Part shown: in pieces, positions 22,864-33,879 of the stretch
Layout: every line of letters begins with the position of its first letter
Position numbering within the stretch: position 1 is the first letter of the stretch
Assembly: GCF_042477335.2 (NCBI RefSeq)
Contig: NC_091262.1
Coordinates: 15,024,001-15,088,000, forward strand
Direction of reading: 5' to 3'
Length of the DNA: 64,000 nucleotides
Source: Ovis canadensis
Lineage: Eukaryota > Chordata > Mammalia > Artiodactyla > Bovidae
Program-made: the position numbers and the translations under genes
The notes under the pieces: model-generated
What the model saw: the letters and a program-made list of their open reading frames with translations, nothing else
Told to the model about the DNA's origin: nothing
Databases searched by the model: none

Positions 22864-23394
22864 CTGGCCCAGTTTCTGACATGCTGAGTTCTCTGTTGCC
22901 ATCATTAAAAAAAAAAAAAAGATGGCCAGTATAACGTAGAGAGTTGCATTCTCAAAGTCAGCATGATTTCTCCCTGAGTTAGCATATCTGAACCAGTAGC
23001 TAAAATTTACCTCTTTTCATCCTATTAATAACACCTCTGGAATTTGTACATTGCTGGACCTGGCAGCTTTGATGAATGTTTTTGTCATCTCTTCTATTGG
23101 TTCTCATAATTCACTGTCCATCTGCCTGGACTATTCCCTGCAGATGGGCCCACTTTGGAAGCATTTACATGGGTCCTTATGAAGATTATGCACCAATCAC
23201 TGAGATGCTGGTCTCAGAAACTGAGATCAAGAAGCTGCTTCACAGACTCTATTTACCTGAGGAAAATGTGACCTTAACTAAAATGTGTAAATTGTCCTTG
23301 TGATTTCTTTAATATTATGTATAGAAATTTCACCATACTTTTATTTGCCACACTTAAAGGTTATGATTATTCTCAATAAGTTTTAAAAAAACAT
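22417..23394. other. Unassigned intergenic DNA
   Basis: About 980 bp with no named repeat. It includes a C run at about 22502-22514, a (GA)n run at 22840-22862 and an A run at 22906-22920. A 75-codon plus-strand frame (23076-23303) ends in a TGA. It is discussed under findings, and no family is recognised. Confidence 0.45.
22840..22862. repeat. (GA)n microsatellite
   Basis: A dinucleotide run of about 11-12 units following an A-rich stretch. It resembles an expanded poly-A tail, but no element could be tied to it. Confidence 0.9.
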
Positions 23395-23890
23395 AAAATT
23401 GCCATAAAATCCATCAATTTCACTTCTAGGTATATAATGCAAAGCTTTAAAAACAGGAACTCAAATAGACATTTGCACGTTTATGTTCATAGCAGCATTA
23501 CTCACAATAGCCAAAAGAAAATAATTCAAAAGTTCATCAAAAGATAAATGGATAAACAAAATGTGGCCTATACATACAATGGAATGGTATTCAGTCTTAA
23601 AATAGAATGGCACATGCTACAGCATGGATTAGCTCTGAGAACTTTATGCTAAGTGAAAATTAGCCAGTCACAAAGGGACAAATATTGTATGATTCCATTT
23701 ATGTGAAGTACCTAGAGAAAACAAACCCATAGAGATAGAAAGCAGAATGGTTGCCACGAGCTGGGGAGTGAGAAGAAAATGGGGAGTTGTCCATTAATGG
23801 GACAGAGTTTTAGTTTGGGAAGCTGAGCAGTTGGAAGACAGATGGATGTTGGTGCTAGTTACATGACAATGTGAGTGTCATTGCTAAAGA
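23395..23890 (+). mobile_element. Ancient L1 3' end (L1M-like)
   Basis: A diverged sense L1 remnant. TTCATAGCAGCATTACTCAC, the ATGGATAAACAAAATGTGG block, ATGGAATGGTATTCAGTC and a late 3'UTR with 'gatagaaagcagaatggttgcc' appear in the canonical order. There is no open frame and no clear tail. Confidence 0.8.
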
Positions 23891-24411
23891 AAACTCAAGA
23901 AGCTAAAGTGCTAAACTGAAGCTTCAGGGTTATTTTGATTCAAAAACATCTTGGAATCCATATCTGCACTGTTCCACCACCTAGAACAGTGGTGATGTTC
24001 ATGGACTTTTCAGTGAAGTAATTTACCATAGTTCTGACACTCAGACACAGACAAAGGAGTCAGGAAGATGTTCAACATGGCTACAACATGACCTCATTGT
24101 ATTCTTGGGGCTATCAAACCCAATTTGGCACAGTTTTAAAATGGGAAATATTTTAGCCAAGTTAAAGTATTCTTGGTGGAAATGTCTACACTAAATCCAA
24201 GTGCACCTTTTGTTTTGACTTCTAGTTTATAAGAGAGTGTCAAATGATGCCGCAAATGACATCACCATCAAATCCAGAACTTGGACATCTCATGAGGCAA
24301 TTGTCCTGGTCTCTTCCAAATATCATGATCAAAAAGGATTGAGAAGGTGCAGTCACCAAATGCAACATGTCAATCTTGGTTGCATCTACATTTTTTTAAT
24401 TGAGCTATAAA
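23891..24411. other. Unassigned intergenic DNA
   Basis: About 520 bp just upstream of the full-length L1-A. Nothing recognisable was seen. Its last bases form the left target-site duplication of L1-A. Confidence 0.5.
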
Positions 24412-26081
24412 AAAATATTTCAGATTCCTCCCAAGATTGTGGAGGAATAGGATGGGGAGACCACTTTCTCCCCCATGAATTCATCAAAAGATCATTTGAA
24501 TGCTGAGCAACTTACACAAAACAACTTCTGAACACTGGTGGAGGACACCAGGCACCCAGAAAGGCAGCCCAATCTCTTCAGAAGAAGGTAGGACAAAATA
24601 TAAAAGACAAAAAGAGAGACAAGAGAGTTAGGGACAGAGACCCGTCCTGGGGAGGGAGTCGTGAAGGAGGAGAAGTTTCCAAACAGCAGGAATCCCTTTC
24701 ACTGGCGGGTCTGTAGGGAGTTTTGCACTCTCAGAGGGCAATGTAACTGGGAGAAGAAAAAAAAACCCGCAGAATACACACCTAACCACAAGGGCCAGTG
24801 GAGAATTAGCCCAGACGCTCGTGTATGCCACCTGGGAGTGGGGGCTGGACAGAGAGGCATGGGCTGCATAATCAGTGCTTAGGATAAGGACCGGGCCTGA
24901 GTGCCCTGAGGACAATCTGAGGGAGCTAACGTGAGACAGCAACCCAAACTGTGGGATTGCTAGAGAGAAAAGAAAGAGAATTTTCCCGCGAAAGGCTTTA
25001 ACGTGCACACTGGCCTGCTTACAGAACAAAGGATTGATCCAGTACCAAAGGAGAGCTAGCCAGCTGCATACAGGCCCCTCCACCCCTCACTCCCTCCCAC
25101 CCCAGCTGGAGGCTGAGAGGTAGGAGAGCCACATCCAGAGCTAGAAGGCAAGAGGCTGCTGCAATCTCAGCCTCAAAGACTGGCATCCTCCACCAAACTG
25201 TGAGCAGGCTTCCAGTTGCTAACCACATCTTCCTGGGATCCTAGACAGTTGACATCTGCCAGTAGGGTCACAGCCTGAGATAAGCTCCCCAGAGGAGATA
25301 CACATCACATCTGAGACAGTGCTCTCACGGTGCACCCTGGAAACAAAGTGGCTGGGACTGGGGAGGTGATTGAGATGTAGGGACCACCTGCAACAGTACA
25401 CTCACCAAGCACCTGGTCGCCTGAGCTGCTCGGACCTGGGAAGGGCACAAAACGCAGGCCCAACTGAGTCTGTGCCCTTGTGGATTACCCAAGAACCTGA
25501 ACCTGAGTGGCTTAGACCTGGGAAGTGCACAAAATCCAGGGCCCACTTTGGACAGTTCCCCTGCAGAGCAACCTGAAGCCTGAGCAGTGTAGACTGGGGA
25601 AGCACACGCCCTGTGAGTGGGAGCAAACCCACTGTGGCCAAGACACTGCGAGCACTCCCCGCTCATGCCAGTGATATTTGTTTGCAGTGTTTCTCCCTCC
25701 CCACAGCACAACTGAACAAGTGAGCCTAAATAAGTGACCAACTTTGCTGCCTTGTGTCAGGGCAGAAATTAGACACTGAAGAGACTTGCAAAAAGAGGAT
25801 CCAAAATAAACAAAGAAGAGGGAACTGCTCTGGAAGCGACGGATGCAGATTAAAACCCTCTCGTTAACATTGACTAAAGGAGCTTATGCTTGAGAACAAG
25901 CACAAGCTAGAACAAGGAACTATCTGAAACTGAACTGATCCCACACTGCCCAAAACAGCTCCAGAGAAATTCCTAGATATATTTTTACTATTATCACTTT
26001 AATTTATTAAAAATTTAAGTTCTTTATTACTCCTTTAATTTTCATATTTATAACCTATTACCTTGCAAAAGAAAAGACCCT

Positions 26082-28144
26082 GTTTTTTTATGATGCTACC
26101 TATTCAATTTATTAAAAATTAAAATAAACAAAATAAACAAACTTATGCTCCAAACTTATGCTGCTCCTGTGGAAGACACAATAGAGGCTGCCTTGCAATA
26201 ATAAGTACAAATTCTTACTACAGAGATGGAGAAATAAAAGGACAATTCTAGTTGCCCAAAAGAAAATTCACTGTACACATTTTATTTACAGTTTTGTACA
26301 CTGTCTTAATATGACTGGGACTGCCTTTCTACTTGACCCAATTTTTTAACCAAAACAAAATAATTTAAGTAATACAAAGTGTTAAAACACAGCATAAAGA
26401 TACAAAAACAGACATACTAATTCTAATTAGGAATGAATTATGATGTTACATTTTTTTATACTCCACAATTAAGTTTAGGAAATCACAAAAACATAGATCA
26501 CTGATTTGAATGAAATGCATAAGTTTTTAGCAAAGTGTTTAAGTTACAAATGAAAATTACCAAAGAATGCACAAAATTGATGTTTATTCCACTTTTGTGT
26601 CATATTTCTGGATCCTTCACCGATGTTACATGAGAAAGAAAAACTAAAGCAAAACAAATGGAGAAACTGAAATCAGAATCACTAATCTTATCAAGTGGGG
26701 AAAAAAATAAATTAAAATCTAGCAGCCATCAGCAAGAGTATAGCAAAGATAATGCTGTAAAAAGAAACAAAGAAAATTGCCAGAAAACTGTATGCATCAT
26801 ACTCTTTCAAACCAGCAAAATATGCTCCTGCATACAATGGAACATAAACAAAATAACTTTCTTGTCAGGAATAGAAATGAAAGATCTTTTTTTTTTTTTT
26901 TTTTAATATTGTAGATGGGGCAAATGTGTTTGTAATGGTTAATTCTATTAAGCTATTACAGAGTGGACCAGGAATACATTTATGGATTCTGGGGATGATG
27001 TGTACTGTAATTCTTTGATTGGGATAATGGACACTCTAAAAAAGAAAAGAAAAGAAAATATGGACACAGAAGTATAAGACAAAGGCAAATGAGACTTCTC
27101 TTGTATCTTAGTCACATTTAGGTGGACATCAAATTTAAATGCAGTCCACGCTTCTTTTGAAGAGGATTTGGTTCAGCTCCAAAATCTCAATTCCTTGAGG
27201 CAGTCTCCTATGAGAATACTCAGAAGGTGTCTTCTTAAACAACAAACCTATTTTTAGTGGTGGAGCCACTCTGAGTAGCTGTGCCTGCATGGGACTGATA
27301 ACCAATCACTGTCATTGGAGGAAGTCCTAACCTTTCCTTGTACATCTTCTCTATGTGTGTAGCAGCTTCTCTGTTTTCACATTCAGTAGTCCATATTGCT
27401 ATTTTATCACCTTTAGCTCTAACGTTAACAATAACTCTACATACATCATCACTGTAGTCATCAAAAGATTCTCCAATAAGGCACACCAGTGTCTCTAGCC
27501 AAAAACAGTCGAGGTCACTTCATCTCGGCTATTTGTTCAGAGTAATTAGCCATCGTCTTCCTCGTTTGTTTTTCTCATCTTCCCACATAGACTCAATACC
27601 ATCCTTTAAAAATGAGTAGTCACAGCCAGTCATTAAATTACTAGACAACTGGATATGGTTGTACAGAGCCCAAAAGTCTTCAACAATATCAAACTTAGAC
27701 ATCAATCAAAGGTTTGCTTGCCAAGTTTTGCTTTTATCATTTTTAAAAAACCAGAGTGCCCATCTGTTCTGTGAAGGGTGTTTAGTGTGCTGGGTTAGCA
27801 ACCTCCTGATTAGATTCTGTTTTCTCTTCTACTGTAGGCGGGGGATTTGGAGTCGGGGTGGTTTCCTAAATTGGGAGGGAAGCCAGTAGAAGAGATAAAG
27901 AGAAAATCAAATGGAAAATTAACTTGAAAATTTAAGTTTCTATTTCCAATAAACTGTGTCTGTGAAATCTTCCAGAGGGTAAAGACTCGGAAGAACAGAC
28001 AGATCTAGATCCATTTTCATTCTCTGAGGCATGCGCAGAGCATGGAAAGGATGAATGAATGGAAGACAGGCACTTGTGAAACCCAGCAGGCCCTGCTGGC
28101 AACCACACTGGCAGCAGCTCTCCATAGGCCTCACTCCTCCCCAA
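26082..28144 (-). pseudogene. EIF4E: eIF4E processed pseudogene (retrocopy)
   Basis: A minus-strand copy of the mRNA for the cap-binding translation factor eIF4E. Codons from 27865 down to the TAA at 27235-27237 match eIF4E from residue 7 onward; ESFDDYSDDVC, KGDKIAIWTTECENREA and the C-terminal STTKNRFVV are intact. The coding exons are joined without introns. A long 3'UTR reaches an AATAAA at about 26105-26110 and a short A tail (26083-26090). Inactivating changes include a deletion frameshift near 27795, TGA at 27706-27708, TAG at 27529-27531 and TGA at 27520-27522. TSDs AAAAGACCCT lie at 26072-26081 and 28145-28154. Sequence 27866-28144, upstream of the exon-2 boundary, is not standard coding or 5'UTR. 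It lies antisense inside the L1-A 5'UTR. Confidence 0.96.
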
Positions 28145-28172
28145 AAAAGACCCTATATTTAATGTAAATTTC

Positions 28173-28195
28173 ATATATATATATATATATATATT
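28173..28195. repeat. (TA)n microsatellite
   Basis: About 11 TA units in the AT-rich part of the L1-A 5'UTR, immediately beyond the right TSD of the eIF4E retrocopy. Confidence 0.9.
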
Positions 28196-29150
28196 ACAAT
28201 TTTTGTGATTGGTTTTGTTTTGCATTTTTAATATTGTATTTTTGAGAGTCTAAACTCTACTCTGGATTATTAATCTTTGCTTTTTGGTATTTGTTATCAA
28301 TTTTGTACCTTTAAGAATTTAATCTTCAGTATCCATTTTCACTTAGGGGCATGATTACTGGTTTGATTGCTCTCTTCCCTATTGACTCTCCCTGTTATTC
28401 CCCAGGTCACCTCTATCTCCTCTCTCCCCCTTCCCTTCTCTACTTAACTCCATGAATCTCTCTGGGTGTTCCAGGCTGTGGAGAACACTTAGGGAACTTA
28501 TTACTGGCTAGACTGGTCTCTCGTCTTTTGACTCCCCCTCTTCTCCTGATCACAAATATCTCCTTCCTCCCTCTTCTCTTCTCCGTGTAACTCTGTGAAC
28601 CTCTCTGTTTGTCCCTTGTTGTGGAGAATTATTTTACCATTAACCTAGAAGTTTTATCATCTGTGCTGTATGGATGAATAAGTCTTGAGGCTACTGTAAG
28701 AATAAGACTTGAAAACCAGAGGCAGAAGGCTTAATTCCAAAACTTGAGAACATCAGAGAACTCCTGATTCCAGGGAACATTAATTGACAAGAGCTCATCC
28801 AAAAGCCTCCATATCTACACTGAAACCAAGCTCCACCCAAGAGCCAACAAGTTCCAGGAGCCAACAAGACATACCTAGCTAATTCTCCAGCAGAACAGGA
28901 ACACAGCCCTGAGCATTAAAAGAAAGGCTGCCCAAAGTCATGCCAAAGCTATAGACACCCTAAAACTCACTACTGGACACTTCACTGCACTTCAGAGAAG
29001 AGATCCAGCTACCCACCAGAACACAGGTGCAAGCTCCCCTAACCAGGAAACTTTGTCCAACCCCACATACAGAGGGCAGGCTCCATAAAAAGAGGAACCA
29101 TGAACTTCCAGCCAAAGACAGGACACCCCAGACACAGAAATCTAAACAAA

Positions 29151-30070
29151 ATGAAAAGTCAGAGAAATATTTGGCAGGTAAAAGAACATGATAAATGCTC
29201 ACCAAACCAAACCAAAGAGGAGGGGATAGGGAGTCTACCTGAAAAAGAATTCAGAATAATGATAGTACAGATGATCCAAAATCTTGCAAACAAAATGGAG
29301 TTACAGATAAATAGAGACAAGGATTGAGAAGATGCAAGAAATATTTAATAATGACCTAGAAGAAATAAAGAAGAGTAAATCAATAATGAATAATGCAATA
29401 ACTGAGATCAAAAACACTCTGGAGGGAAACAACAGTAAAATAGCTGAGGCAGAAGATATGATAAATGAGGTGGAAGATAGAATGATGGAAATAAATGAAG
29501 CGGGGGAGGGGGGAAAGAATTAAAAGAAATGAAGACAACCTCAGAGACCTCTGGGACAATGTTAAATGTACCAACATTCGAATCATAGGAGTCCCAGAAG
29601 AAGACACAAAGAAAGGGCATGAGAAAATACTTGAGGAGATAATAGTTGGAAACTTCCCTAAAATGGGGAAGGAAACAGCCACCTAAGTCCAAGAAAACCA
29701 GAGAGTCCCAAACAGAATAAACCCAAGGTGAAACACAACAAGACATGTATTAATCAAACTAATGAAGATCAAACACAAAGAGCAAATGTTAAAAACAGCA
29801 ACGGAAAAGCTGCAAATAACATACAAGGGGATTCCCATAAGGGTAACAGCTAATCTTTCAATAGAAACTCTTCAAGCCAGAAGGGAATGGCAGGGCATAC
29901 TTAGAGTAGTGAAAGAGAAAAACCTACAATCCAGATTACTATACCCAGCAAGGACCTCATTCAAATATGAAGAAGTCAAAATCTTTACAGACAAACAAAA
30001 GCTGAGAGAATTCAGCAACCATGAAACCAGCTCTTCAACAAATGCTAAAGGATATTTTCCAGACAGGAAA
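29151..30070 (+). pseudogene. L1-A ORF1 (RNA-binding protein), broken
   Basis: The start is chosen at ATG 29151 (MKSQRNIWQ), which matches the usual L1 ORF1 opening; an upstream in-frame ATG at 29100 is probably 5'UTR. A lysine/glutamate-rich coiled coil spans about 29330-29520. The RRM region follows (NIRIIGVPEEDTKKGHEKI near 29573-29630), then the C-terminal domain (about 29762-30060) ending near GYFPDRKQK. Frames break at about 29325, 29520 and 29685. ORF1 protein forms trimers that package L1 RNA. This copy is inactive. Confidence 0.9.
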
Positions 30071-30982
30071 CAAAAAAATTTTATAAAACAACATCAAAAA
30101 ACAACAAAAAAAAACAAAACCCAAAACAACAAAGTAAATGGCAATGGGATTATACTTATCAATAATTACCTTAAATGTAAATGGGTTGAAAGCCCACCCA
30201 AAGGACAAAGACTGGCTGAATGGATACAAAAACAAGACCCCTATATATGCTGTCTACAGGAGACCCACCTCAAACCAAGAGACATATCAGACTCAAAGTG
30301 AATAGTTGGAAAAACCTGTTTCATGCAAATGCAGACCAAGAGAACGCAGGAGTAGCCATACTCATATCAGATAAAAGAAACTTTGAAAAGAGACAAAGGA
30401 GGACACTACATAATGATCAAAGGATCAATCCAAGAAGAAGATATAACAGTTATAAATACATATGCATCCAACATAGGGGCACCTCAATACATAAGACAAA
30501 TGCTAACAAGTATGAAAGGGGAAATTAACAGTAACACAGTAATACTGGGAGACTTTAATACCCCACTTGCACCTATGGATAGATGAACCAAACAGAAAAT
30601 TAGCAGGAAAACACAAACTTTAAATGATACAATAGACCAGGTAGACCTAATTGATATATATAGGACATTTTCCCCCCAAACAATGAATTTCACCATTTTC
30701 TCAAGTGCACACAGAACATTCTCCAGGATAGATCCCATCCTGGGCCATAAATCTAGCCTTGGTAAATTCAAATAATTTGAAATCATTTCAAGCATCTTTT
30801 CTGATCACAATGCAGTAAGATTAGATGTCAACAACAGGAGAAAAAACTATTAAAAATACAATCATATGGAGGCTACACAACACACTTCTCAATAACCAAC
30901 AAATCATGGAAGAAATCAGAAATGAAATAAAAATTTTCATAGAAAAAAATGGAAATGAAAACATGACAACCCCAAACCTATG

Positions 30983-31110
30983 CTGCTGCTGCTGCTAAGT
31001 CGCGTCAGTTGTGTCCAATTCTGTGAGATCCCATAGATGGCACCAGGCTCCTCTGTCCCTGGGATTCTCCAGGCAAGAATACTAGAGTGGGTTGCCATTT
31101 CCTTCTCCAT
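30983..31110 (-). mobile_element. Bov-A monomer SINE in L1-A ORF2
   Basis: A single antisense Bov-A unit with a (GCT)n tail at 30983-30997. The TSDs CCCAAACCTATG (30971-30982) and CCAAAACCTATG (31111-31122) flank it cleanly. Removing it restores the surrounding L1 sequence. Confidence 0.93.
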
Positions 31111-32627
31111 CCAAAACCTATGGGATTCAGTAAAAGCAGTGCTAAGGGGAGGGTTCATAGCAATACAAGTTTACCTCAAGAAACAAGAGAAAAAACAAAT
31201 AAATAACCTAAAGCAACTAGAAAAAGAAGAAATTAAGAATCTGAGAGTTAGTAGAAGGAAAGAAATAATAAAAATTAGAGCAGAAACAAATGAAAAAGAA
31301 ATGAAGCAAAAGTCAGCAAAACTAGAAGCTGGTTCTTTGAGAAGATAAAGAAAATAGACACACCATTAGCCAGACTCATAAAGACAAAAGGGGAGAAGAA
31401 TCAAATCAACAAAATTAGAAATGAAAAAGGAGAAATCACAACAGAAAACACAGAAATACAAAGGATCATAAGAAACTATCAGCAACTATATGCCAATAAA
31501 ATGGACAACTTCAAAGGAATGGACAAATTCTTAGAAAAGCATAACCTTTCAAAACTGAACCAAGAAGAGATAGAAAATCTTAACAGACCCATTACAAGCA
31601 CAGGAGTAGAGATTGTAATAAAAAATCTTCCAACAAACAAAAGCCCAGGACCAGACAGCTTCACAGCTGAATTCTACCAAAAATTTAGAGAAGAGCTAAC
31701 ACCTGTCCTACTCAAACTCTTCCAGAAAATTGTAGAGGAAGGTAAATTGCCAAACTCTTTCTATGAGGCCACTATCATCCTAATACCAAAACCAGATAAA
31801 GATACCCCCAAAAAGAAAACTACAGGCCAATATCACTGATGAACATAGATGCAAAAATCCTCAACAAAATTCTAGCAAACAGAATCCAACAACATATTAA
31901 AAAGATCATACATCATGACCAAGTAAGCTTTATCCCAGGCATGCAAGGATTCTTCAATATTCACAAATCAATCAATGTGATACACCACATTAACAAATTG
32001 AAAGATAAAAACCATATGATTATCTCAATAGATGAAGAGAAAGTCTTTAACAAAGTTCAACATCCATTTATGATAAAAACTCTCCAGACAGCAGGTATAG
32101 AAGGAACATACCTCAACATAATAAAAGCCATATATGATAAACCCACAGCAAACATTATCCTCAATGGCAAAAAATTGAAAAAATTTCCCCTAAAGTCAGG
32201 AACAAGATAAGGGTGCCCACTCACTACTACTATCCAACATAGTTTTGAAAGTTTTAGCCACAGCAATCAGAGAAGGAAAAGAAATTAAAAGAATCCAGAT
32301 TGGAAAAGAGGAAGTAAAACTCTCCCTGTTTGCAGATGACATGATCCTTTGCATAGAAAACCCTAAAGACACCACCAGAAAATTACTAGAGCTAATCAAT
32401 GAATATAGTCAAGTTGCAGGATATAAAATTAACACACAGAAATCCCTTGCATTCTTATACACTAACAATGAGAAAACAGAAAGAGAAATTAAAGAAACAA
32501 TCCCATTTGCCATAGCAACAAAAAGAATAAAATACTTAGGAATAAATCTACCAAAAGAAACAAAAGACCTATACATAGAAAACTATAAAACACTGATGAG
32601 AGAAATCAAAGATGACACAAATAGATG

Positions 32628-32898
32628 GAGCAGAACATAGAACAGAAATAAATGAAAAAGCAACAAAGGAGACTGCAGCAAAAATCAGCAAAACTAAAAG
32701 CTGGTCCTTTGAGAAGATAAAGAAAATAGGCAAACCATTAACCAGACTCATAAGGAAAAAAGGCGAGAAGAATCAAATCAACAAAATTAGAAATGAAAAA
32801 GGAGAAATCACAACAGACAACACAGAAATACAAAGGATCATAAGAAACTACTATCAGCAACTATATACCAATAAATTGGACAACTTTTATTGTCTTTT
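32628..32898 (+). repeat. Extra L1 ORF2 block inserted in L1-A ORF2
   Basis: 32628-32886 repeats the ORF2 segment found upstream at about 31277-31514 in the same orientation. It differs from it at many sites, so it came from another L1 copy. It is followed by about 12 bp of filler (TTATTGTCTTTT) before ORF2 resumes at ATATACTATGTTCATGG. There is no tail and no TSD. Confidence 0.85.
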
Positions 32899-33879
32899 AT
32901 ATACTATGTTCATGGATTGGAAGAATCAATACAGTGAGAATGTGTATACTACCCAAAGCAATCTATAGATTCAGTGCAATCCTTATCAAACTACCAATGG
33001 TATTTTTCACAGAACTGGAGCAAATAATTTCACAATTTGTATGGAAATACAAAAAAAACTCCAATAGCCAAAGAAATCATGATAAAGAATAATTGAACTG
33101 GAGGAATCAACGTGTCAGACTTCACACTATACTACAAAGCTACAGTCATCAAGACAGTATGGTACTGCCACAAAGGCAGAAATATAGATCAATGGAACAA
33201 AAAAGAAAACCCAGAGGTAAATCCACACACCTATGGACACCTTATCTTTGACAAAGGAGGGAAAAGTATGTAATGAAGAAAAAACAATCTGTTTAATAAG
33301 TGGTGCTGAGAAAACTGGTCAACCACCTGTAAAAGAATGAAACTAGAACACTTTCGAGCACCATACACAAAAATAAACTCAAAATGGGTTAAAGATCTAA
33401 ATGTAAGACCAGAAACTATAAAACTCCTAGAGGAAAACATAGGTAAAACACTCTCTGACATAAATCACAGCAACATTCTTTATGACCCACCTCCCAGAGT
33501 AATGGAAATAAAAGCAAAAATAAACAAATGGGACCCTATTAAACTTAAAAGTTTTTGCAAGATGAAGGAAACTATAAGCAAGGTGAAAAGACAGCATTCA
33601 GAATGGGAGAAAATAGGAGCACATGAAGCAACTGGCAAAGGATTAATCTCAAAAATATACAAGCAGCTCATGGAGCTCAATATCAGAAAAATAAATAACC
33701 CAATAAAATATGGGCCAAGAACTAAACAGACATTTCTTTAAAGAAGACATATAGATGGCTAACAAACGCATGAAAAGATGCTCAACATCACTCATTATCA
33801 GAGAACTGCAAATCACAATGAAGTACCATCTCACCCCAGTCAGAATGGCTGCTATCAAAAAGTCTCAGTTCAATTCAGT

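Larger units (their letters stand above)
24422..29150 (+). promoter_or_regulatory. L1-A 5'UTR / internal promoter region
   Basis: The L1 5'UTR normally carries the internal pol II promoter. A GC-richer first part (24422-25960) is followed by an AT-rich part (25975-26081 and 28155-28340), then C/T-rich blocks (28380-28620) containing imperfect repeats such as CACCTCTATCTCC and ATCTCTCTGG. The retrocopy at 26082-28144 splits it. Activity cannot be judged by eye. Confidence 0.75.

Noticed and set aside
27235..27486. An 83-codon eIF4E frame as a functional gene
   Set aside because: It is only the C-terminal part of a retrocopy with several upstream stops, a frameshift, a residual A tail and TSDs.
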